A stretch of 64,000 bases of DNA, taken from the NCBI GenBank assembly GCA_949152475.1, contig OX424563.1, positions 10,203,001 to 10,267,000 of the forward strand. The letters run 5' to 3'. Shown in pieces: positions 56,201 to 64,000 of this stretch (positions within the stretch are counted from its first letter, which is position 1; every line of letters starts with the position of its first letter). The stretch is from Terebella lapidaria (taxonomy: Eukaryota > Annelida > Polychaeta > Terebellida > Terebellidae). The position numbers and the translations under genes are program-made. A model generated the notes under the pieces. It was not told where the DNA came from. It did no database searches and worked only from the letters and a program-made list of their open reading frames with translations.

Positions 56201-58060
56201 TCGTCGCCAGCCAGCACGTCATCCTCGGTCGCACATCAAGCTAATTGAGGATTTTGGTTTCCTTTTTGCTCCACTGTGAGCTTTTGTTTTTCCGTTATGC
56301 TGTCAAAAACTGAAAAACTATATAAAAAAAAAAACCAACGAAAACCACACAAAAACATCAAGGATTGTTCGGACTATGTGTCGCTTCAGTTGATCCGGAT
56401 GGATTCCTTAGTTCTGTGGATATTAGTGCAAAGGATTATGAACTTTATATACTCAGTTGGTTATATTGTTCAGGGAAGATTCCCACATTCTCCTAATTTA
56501 AGTACCATTGTTACCTTGGACTTGGATTGATTTGACTCTTACACGCACGGCGTGAGTGAGTGGATACCATGGAATGGAAATTCAAGTCTGGTGGAAGTGA
56601 AGAGGATTCAGAACTGAAGCTTTCTTCACAAGGTATGTTGCACTAATATTTATATATTTTTATATATATATAATGAAAGAATGATACTATCCGGGTAGAC
56701 TTCTAGGGACGGGTTCAAATCCCACCTCCAATGTCTATTCTGAATTTTACCCGTGTAGTATTATGGAGGTAATGTATAGGACAATAATTCGTCGTTTTAA
56801 AGGTTAAAACTAGTATTATTTACTACACTTACCTCCATAATACTACGAAAGTGCCCACCCAACCTACCCCGTTTCCTTTGTACTCGTCCCTGAGACAAGG
56901 AATTGGGAATGGAGGAAGTGGCTACGGTGCTGCCCCTGGTGGCAGCAAGGGAGGGGTCATTCTTTATTCTTCCCCATATGAGAGGTTTCTCTATGGGGGA
57001 GCCTAATTTAAGTAGGCTGTTAGGAGTTACCCGTGTAGTATTATGGAGGTAAGTATAGTAAATAATACTAGTTTTAACCTTTAAAACGACGAATTAGGTT
57101 CCACATGAGGAATGTCTTTTATTGTTATGTCTTTTTACGGAACCTTGTTCTGATAACCCATTGCATGGCATTGCGTCCTTCATCCGTCGTCGTCCGTCAT
57201 ACGTCTTACATTTTTATTTTTATCTCGAATTTACGGTCGAATCTTTTCGAAATTTGCGCTAAAATGCCTAAGAATACAGGGAAGCACTTTTCTGAAAGAG
57301 TTTTTGGGCTACCGGACCTTTGGTCCGATAACCTATTGGCATCGCGTTGCGTCCGTCGTCCATCCATCCGTCGTCCGTCGTCCGTAAACAATTTTATCTT
57401 TAAATTTTTGTAACGAATGTGACTTCGTTAAGTAGCAACCAGGTTAGTACCGTCATAGCATGGTTAGTAGACAAACATCACATCACATATCACACATCAT
57501 ATTATGAATATTAATAGTAATGTTGCCGTTACGTGAGGCCCGAGAACCATGGGAGGAGTCCCCGGAACCACAACGCTTGGGCGTGTTGTTCGTCCGGTTT
57601 TGTTGATCCTTGGGCATCCTGAGCCCATTTCCTTGAAAAATAATTCTACATCCGGTTTGGTGTCATTTGACACCACAGGTGTAATCTGATACCAAACCAC
57701 ACCTAGTATAATGCCAATTAGCCCTACGGGTTCGAAAATAATGTCCTTTTTGCTCTACGATCAATATTTACTGAGATATGGAGGTTTTTATGGAAAAGTG
57801 GGTGATAATAGGGGAAAGTGTAAATTTTTGGCCTTCAAACACACCAAAACGGCCTAATAACTGATCCTTGGGCATCCTGAGCCCATTTCCTTGAAAAATA
57901 TTTCTACTTCCGGTTTGGTGTAATTTGACATCACAGGTGTAATTTGATACCAAACCACGCCTAGTATATTGCCAATTAGCCCTATGGGTTCGAAAATAAT
58001 GTCCTTTTTGCTCTACGATCAATCTTTACTGAGATATGAAGGTTTTTATGGAAAAGTGGG
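53266..58060 (+). repeat. 4.8-kb tandem duplication, copy 2
   Basis: This copy contains a second 3' part of the DIRS-type element: RT-RNase H at ~53.55-55.5 kb, tyrosine recombinase at 55537-56244 and right terminal repeat at ~56.90-57.05 kb. The following repeats are also copied. It lacks the 5' part, so it is not a whole element. Confidence 0.92.
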
Positions 58061-58318
58061 TGATAATAGGGGAAAATGTAAATTTTTGGCCTTCAAACAC
58101 ACCAAAACGGCATAATAACTGATCCTTGGGCATCCTGAACCCATTTCCTTGAAAAATATTTCTACTTCCGGTTTGGTGTAATTTGACATCACAGGTGTAA
58201 TTTGATACCAAACCACGCCTAGTATATTGCCAATTAGCCCTATGGGTTCGAAAATAATGTCCTTTTTGCTCTACGATCAATATTTACTGAGATATGAAGG
58301 TTTTTATGGAAAAATGAT
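57602..58318. repeat. 258-bp tandem repeat, second array
   Basis: Units start at about 57604, 57862 and 58120, spaced 258 bp apart. The last unit, not part of the 4.8-kb copy, has a few substitutions relative to the others. Confidence 0.85.
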
Positions 58319-58419
58319 GATAATAGGGTAAAGTATTAATTGTGTAATAGGTTTTCAGAACAAAGGTCGGTAACCTAAAAACATTCCTCATGTTGAAGCT
58401 AATGTTGTGTCAGATTTTC

Positions 58420-58655
58420 ACATTTGTGGGCAATTGACAAAAATCGTTTTCACATTTGTGGTTGATTTTTTTTTTCACATTTGTGGGTGAAGTTTTTTTC
58501 ACATTTGTGGGTGAAGATTTTCACATTTGTGGGTAGTTGACAAAAAACGTTTTCACATTTGTGGTTGATTTTTTTACATTTGTGGGTGATTTACAAAATT
58601 TGTTTTCACATTTGTGGGTTTTCACATTTGTGGGCGTTTTAACATTTGTGGGTTC
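58420..58655 (-). repeat. Array of CCCACAAATGTGAAAA, right arm
   Basis: Inverted counterpart of 44715-44912, with TTTTCACATTTGTGGG units. It ends with TTCAACAC, which pairs with GTGTTGAA beside the left array. Confidence 0.85.
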
Positions 58656-59179
58656 AACACACGAGCGCAGCGAGTCCCAAGTAGTAGAGGGTCTGGGGCC
58701 CGCTCAAGGGGACCCGCTCAAAAGCCAAATGCTTTTTGGCGTTTGCTGGTGCATTCTAGCCCTATTTTGGGTACATATTACCCTTGACAACTCAACAGTT
58801 ATGCCTACAAGTACAGCCAGTTTTGTAATCAAATATTTATACTATACACTGGTATGCATTCAGTTGTAATTTGACATAAACCATAAAATATATGCATGTG
58901 AAAATTCAACTAATTTTCATAGATAAATGATCAAAGGGCGAGTATAAATTGTATGTGAAGTTCTTCCAACATAAGTCAGAGAATACAATATGTTGTTCCT
59001 TATGTATACAGGTACTGACATGCATATCTATTTTCAATTACTTGGCAATAATGGTGGCACTTTTTAGTAATATATAAAATACAAGTGTTTGGTCCACAAT
59101 AAACATGTTAAAACGTGTTTTTGTATTTTCCGCCAAATTGAGTATTCGAGATACATGAAACTAAGAGCGGTACAGTGAT
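58656..59179. other. AT-rich intergenic DNA
   Basis: No gene or clear repeat recognised apart from TCTGGGGCCCGCTCAAG near 58690, a phrase shared with the following repeat. Confidence 0.4.
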
Positions 59180-59660
59180 TCCAGGGGCGGAACCAGGATT
59201 TCGAAAAGAGGGGGGTCCAACATTATACGGCGTGGGGTCTGGGGCTCGCTCAAGAGCCCCAGAATCCAGATCCTTTTTTATGTCCTATGGTAGCTTCCTG
59301 GTATCTCCTGGGTATAAATCCCACTTCTTGCCTGTCCGGTGGGGTTTCTGGGGCCACTCAAGAGACCCTGAAGCCAGTGCTTTTTATGATAAATGCAAGG
59401 AATTGAAACGAAACGAACCCATCTCAACTGGGAGTCTGGGGCCTCCTGAAGGGCCCAGAAGTCAGAGCCTTCTTATGTTCTGAATTAATATTGTGCCCTA
59501 TCCTGGGAATAAATTGCACTTAAAAATTCATCGATTCCTATTTCCTGAAAAGTTTGTAAAAAAAACTGTAGAAGGGAAGCTGCACATTTGGGCCGGGGGT
59601 CTGGGGCCCGCTGAAGGGTCCCACAAGGCTGCCACACGCAGACCGGCGATTCACGGGCAA
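59180..59660. repeat. Degraded units related to the 3.3-kb satellite
   Basis: TCTGGGG(C/T)C(C/T), CCAGA(T/G)CC-TTTTTATGTCCT and CTCCTGGGTATAAAT recur at irregular ~90-150-bp spacing. They resemble the ~150-bp units at 3340-3900. Confidence 0.5.
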
Positions 59661-59679
59661 TGAAACTTGCCATTGATGT

Positions 59680-60150
59680 ACATGAGGGAAATGTCCTGAA
59701 ACAAAAATCTCAAACTGATCAGACAGTTTTCGAGAAAAAGGCCATAAAAGTCCAAAATTAGCCACTTTTTATAAAAAAAATGGCCGCCAAATCGGCAAAA
59801 ACGATTGAAAAAATAAACGAAAACAAAACGTCTCAGGGTATTAGCCCAACGAATTTTTCAGTAATTTTTTTTTTAAAATTCATCAAGGCAAAAGTTATGT
59901 TATTTGCAGGACGGACGACGGACGAACGTACCAAATGTTTAGGTTAAAGGGCTTTCGCCATGTTAAATTTCCTCTCCCGTGTGAGCCTTTATCCCCAAAT
60001 AAATCCCCTAAATACACGTCTGCTCATAAAAAGTGAGTTGGGCTATTTTCAGCTTTTTCAAGCCCCTAAACCCCGGAAGTTTTCCCGGACGGATGACGGA
60101 CGAAAAACCACGCCAATAGCTCATCGGGCCATGGGCCGGTAAGCTAAATA
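59680..60150 (-). mobile_element. Fragments of the palindrome-headed transposon family
   Basis: AAAATGGCCGCCA with flanking A-rich sequence resembles the unique part of copy B. GGACGGACGACGGACGAACG (59912) and GCTCATCGGGCCATGGGCCGGTAAGC (60118-60143) resemble the inverted head. Two partial copies are likely. Confidence 0.5.
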
Positions 60151-60234
60151 TACAGCATCGGACCAGCGGTCCATCAAACCAAGGTTTTTCCTCCATCCGG
60201 GAGTCTTCATTTTCTCATTCACAATGTGGCCACT

Positions 60235-60655
60235 CGACCGGCAGCGCCGTCTGTCGTCATAATAGTGCAGTAGTAATTTTGACACATGAAATGCTTCATT
60301 CGTTGTGCTTTGTTCTTCGTGCGATGTGCTGTATTCTAAATGAAATGTGCGAAGTTCCATATGCATTGTGCCAGATACTATTTGTTATTTGATAGTTTGC
60401 ATGAACAAAGGTGTTAGAATTTGGCATGATGAATCAAGCCTTGAGAAAGTACCAGTGAGAACTTGGAAGTAAGCAGCAAGGAGATGGAAGTTAGAACTAT
60501 GCAGCAGGAATATGTAAATTCGACACAGAAAGTTTAGAAATAGTAATGTGGAATAAAGAATTTTGCGATTGAAATAATCAATCACAACAAGAAAATCTAC
60601 AATGCATGTCAATGAATATTGACCCTAAAAACGCTCCATAGGATAGCACATAGGC
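60235..60655 (-). repeat. Uninterrupted copy of the repeat that element 2 entered
   Basis: Read on the minus strand it runs through AAGTTCTCACTGGTACTTTCTCAAGG. The interrupted copy instead has the 10.7-kb element after ATAC. It ends with the same GCGCCG-TGTCGTCATAAT region. Confidence 0.8.
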
Positions 60656-61372
60656 TAATAACTCATAAAATACTGCACTGATTACCATACCAATACCAAT
60701 ATGCTTATCAGACAACAAAATATACCACTTACATGTTGATCAAAGAATTATGGTCCGGGACGTAGGCCTATATATGGGATTGGGGCTTTACATTTCTATG
60801 CATTTATATAATCAAATGAACAAAATGATCCATTCGTTCGATAACCTACATCAATCTACTAATTGAGTTTCGAAAGCTCATTCAGGCGCGCTAGGCTCTA
60901 CCAAAGAGCTCTTTGGGCGCTACCTTATATTATCTAAGGGGGTCGTGACATCTATGCGTGACGAACAGCTACTGCTAGTCACGGATCAATAGGGTTTGTT
61001 TGGGAAACTGTGTTTACTTTCGGTTTCACAGTGGTTATGCATTCACGATTCTGAGCGCGCAACACAAGCTCTAGTTGCGTGCGCCGGATTCTGTGTGTGC
61101 AGAACAGACTCTAGGTGTATCGGTCGGCGAAATGGTAATATTACATGAATAATTTAAGCTTAGTCGTAAAATCTCATTGATGGATTTATCAACAGTTATA
61201 CTGTTAGCCGCTTGACACAGCTCTGTCGAAATTCATTCATCGAGACAGGAATAGGAGGGGGGGGGGGGGGATTGAGGGGGTGAAATGAGTGTGCACCTCC
61301 ACATTTGTGGTTTGTACTAGCTTGGTTGTTGCCCTTTTGCCGTGAAATTCAAGTATGAGCTGGTTCAAAACA
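60656..61372. other. Intergenic, repeat fragment only
   Basis: A diverged relative of the 112-bp repeat lies at about 60972-61028 (AGTCACGGATCAAT...TTTGGGAAACTGTGTTTACTTTCGG). A poly-G run lies at 61257-61270. No gene seen. Confidence 0.45.
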
Positions 61373-61374
61373 AT

Positions 61375-62283
61375 TAGGCCACACCAAATTGTACAGTTGG
61401 TCTATGGATTTTTTCCTAAAATTTTCTATACGGAGGAGATTTTTTTTTTACAAGTAAAATTTTTCATCTATGGAATTTTGACCAAAATTTTCTATACGGA
61501 GATTTTTTGTTTTACAAACAAATATTTATTCTATGGATTCTCGACGATAATTTACTGTACGCGGGAAATTTTGTTCTACAAATAAAGTTTTTCTTGATGG
61601 ACTTCCGACTAATATTTTCTATACGGAGGGTAATTTGGTCAAATGTTCTCAGTCAGATTGTTATTACAGGTAACACATGTACATTTAAGAGTTTTTACAA
61701 TGAACTTTACATATATGCCTTAGCGCACAAGTTGCTCAACTCATATAAACAAAGAATGAAACAAATATGTGCAAGATATACACACGTTATTATGGCCTCT
61801 ACTCTCTAGGCATCAAAATGAATGTAATCAATATAATCAGGTAGGGAACATATTGTTAACATAATTGATGGCAATGCAATGACGAATATTGTTGAACTGG
61901 CCATTGACATAAACTGTAAACATTACTATCAATCATAGTATTTTACTTAATTGCATTTAGGAAGATGTATTGGTATTATTAAATATGTGGAAATGTCTTG
62001 GGATTAGGAAGTACGATGACACATATTTAATACCACGAATGGTACAACAATTCCCTGGAAAATGGATAAAAAACCTGCTTAGTACCATATTTTTTCTGAA
62101 TGTTATATCGAACTGCTTTGTTCGTTAACAATCCAAGTTGAAGTATGGAGGGCGGCGGTGAAATAAAAAAAAATTTTTTTTGATATTTTGGAAATTTGTA
62201 GCAGCGATTTTTATTTTTTTAAATAAACTCATTTTTTATAGGCGGCGATTCCATAGACCAACTTTACAATTTGGTGTGGCCTA
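61375..62283. mobile_element. TIR element with internal tandem repeats
   Basis: Inverted ends of about 34 bp (TAGGCCACACCAAATTGTA at left, with its complement at 62250-62283) are probably flanked by TA. Inside, TTTTCTATACGGAG-A and TCTATGGA-TTT recur at about 75-bp spacing (61380-61630). The rest is AT-rich. No coding capacity beyond repeat shadows. Confidence 0.65.
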
Positions 62284-62323
62284 AAACGACTAATTGTGGC
62301 CAAATTAAATCGTCCACCAAAAT

Positions 62324-62540
62324 ATTACCGTATTGGTCTCATAGAAGATGGGGTTAAGGAAAGACTTTCAATACTAGCATAATTATCAAGTAGAAACTCA
62401 ATAGACATTTGTGGAAATTTATAGAATTGGTGAGTTTCTACTAATTTCCACTAACATCCGATCAGTTTCTACTTAATAATTATGCTAGTATTGAAAGCCT
62501 TTCCTTAGAGCGTCAGCTTCTATAAGATCAATACGGTAAT
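62324..62540. repeat. Foldback with ~70-bp arms
   Basis: ATTACCGTATTG...AGAAG...TTAAGGAAAG-CTTTCAATACTAGCATAATTAT...AAGTAGAAAC (blocks) pairs with its complement ending CAATACGGTAAT. It is non-coding. Confidence 0.75.
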
Positions 62541-64000
62541 AAACAATTATTACACCCTGTCACAGTGTATTACATCTGAATGATTTTCAGAAATCATTGA
62601 TACGATATGGTGTTAATTTGGTTAGAAAATAGCTTAGATATGACTTCAAAACCATAAGATCCTCCAATAGCAAAATAAACTAGACACTCTCCGGTTGCTG
62701 ATTTTACTGCTAGGGTGTATACCTCATAGGCTCATAGCCCCATCATGCCTGTCAACCGAAATATATCAATACAAAAATAATACAATCAATGTTTCAATAA
62801 ATGTTTCAGAACTCAACTATTTTATTTATAAATGCATATTTTATTCCTTAGGAGCATTACTGCACATAGAATAGAAATAGTTTATTACTGACATTGATGA
62901 AAGACATTAGCTGGACAGTATTATATCTAAATAAAATTCTGCCCGAATCAATAATTTCGGCAAGTTTGGATGATACATGTAGGGCACCAGGGGGATATAC
63001 CCACGTTGTCATCATGGTTGTTGTAAACATATTTTATTTGGCATTGCCAATTAGCCCTTACGGCTAACGAGAGGCTCCCCAAAACTTTTTTTTTGTCATC
63101 GTGGTTGATTCTAAAATACAACATACAAATGTGTTAGTTTTCTCAGAGATTCAAGCGAGAAAGAATTGGGTTTTTTTATTTATCTGATGCATCATGAAAA
63201 ACTGTTATTCATTATTCATCAACACCTGTCAACACTTTGAGGGCAGGGTGGCAAATGATTATTCAAAGCAGAGAAATATATGAAATCATGAGCAAAATCT
63301 GTTGGAGAATGCAGAATTGGGGATAAAATTAATAAATAAGAAAACAAATGTCATAAGAAATAATTTCTTAAATTTTCTTGCTTTGAGAAAATAAATAGTG
63401 ATCACATGACCAGTCACATGACTTATCAAAATGAAGAAAGACAAGATGGCCGTGGATTCTCTTAATATATGGCATTTATGCCCAATATGTGTTGTGAATT
63501 CTTTTCGGATCAAGGGGGCACAAATTTTGTGGAAGTAAATTGTAAAATTAGCCATGAAAATGATATTATCAGTATGCCGTTTGCACATAATATGATATTT
63601 TTAAGCTGTCAGTCTCTGTTTATAAAATACTCATTCTTATCAGAAAACAATTCTTGCAAGAAAATTAGTCTTTTCTTCAAGAAAATTTATCTCTCCTTAC
63701 AAGAAATACTTTCTCACTTTCAAGAAAATACTAGAAAATTATACTTAGATTTATAAGTAATATTTTCTCATGATCCCAAGATTTCCATACGCATATGATA
63801 AGAAAATTTTTCTTGATAAGACATCAACAGATAAGAAAAAAAAGTCTAGTAAGATTTTTTTGTTATGTGCATCCCTACAAAAAATTACTCATTTTAAGGA
63901 ATACTGAGAAAATTATTTTTTAGTGTGTACCATCGAACGTATACTTTGCATACGTGCTGTTGTTACATGACCGTAATAGTCAAGAGCTTGAACGAATCTC
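62541..64000. other. AT-rich intergenic DNA
   Basis: No gene recognised. CCAATTAGCCCTTACGGCTAACGAGAGG (63049-63076) resembles the tail of the satellite-bearing transposons. Between 63640 and 63900 the phrase AAGAAAAT and its complement recur often, perhaps a decayed repeat. Confidence 0.45.

Noticed and set aside
61355-61809. Repeated aromatic-rich frames
   Set aside because: They follow the ~75-bp AT-rich repeats of the TIR element.

Overview
The window looks like repeat-rich DNA from an animal nuclear genome, most likely a marine invertebrate. It has spliced genes with GT/AG introns, TATA boxes and AATAAA signals, many TA-flanked MITEs and foldback elements, two Gypsy-type LTR retrotransposons, a DIRS-type retrotransposon and large satellites. 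I cannot fix the phylum from sequence alone. No rRNA, complete tRNA or CRISPR array was seen.

Two host genes can be built from the sequence. The first (10555-14611, +) has three exons joined in frame across two good introns. It predicts a 1268-residue protein made of a cGAS/Mab-21-type nucleotidyltransferase, a Schlafen N-lobe (AlbA-like) and a complete Schlafen-type superfamily 1 helicase, ending in a lysine-rich tail. I know of no described family with this fusion, and it is the strongest candidate for a new system: a predicted second-messenger enzyme physically joined to a Schlafen helicase. Intron 1 carries an early stop, so retaining it would give a free-standing nucleotidyltransferase. 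The second gene (28074-29340, -) encodes a small surface protein: signal peptide, a jelly-roll-like ectodomain and a hydrophobic C-terminal end that looks like a GPI signal. It has a TATA box, a spliced 5' UTR with a five-codon upstream ORF, an AATAAA signal, and a 112-bp repeat in three copies just upstream of its promoter. A third coding region (24.6-26.3 kb, +) is a decayed member of a multi-copy family with a DDE-like pattern; a MITE sits in its presumed intron.

Layout. 1-2.4 kb: no gene seen. 2.4-8.5 kb: a 2.5-kb tandem duplication and a satellite-bearing transposon whose units contain DR1 nuclear-receptor-like sites. 9.1-9.7 kb: palindromic 20-bp minisatellite. 10.5-14.8 kb: fusion gene. 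15-18.6 kb: tandem repeats, foldbacks and a TA MITE. 18.85-23.4 kb: Gypsy element 1. 24.6-26.3 kb: DDE-like relic. 27-30 kb: surface-protein gene. 30.5-32.4 kb: second copy, inverted, of the satellite-bearing transposon. 33.2-43.9 kb: very young Gypsy element 2, inserted in a repeat whose uninterrupted copy lies at 60.2-60.65 kb. 44.7-58.7 kb: DIRS-type element and a 4.8-kb tandem duplication, bracketed by inverted arrays of a 16-bp repeat. 59-64 kb: repeat fragments, a TIR element and a foldback, with no gene seen.
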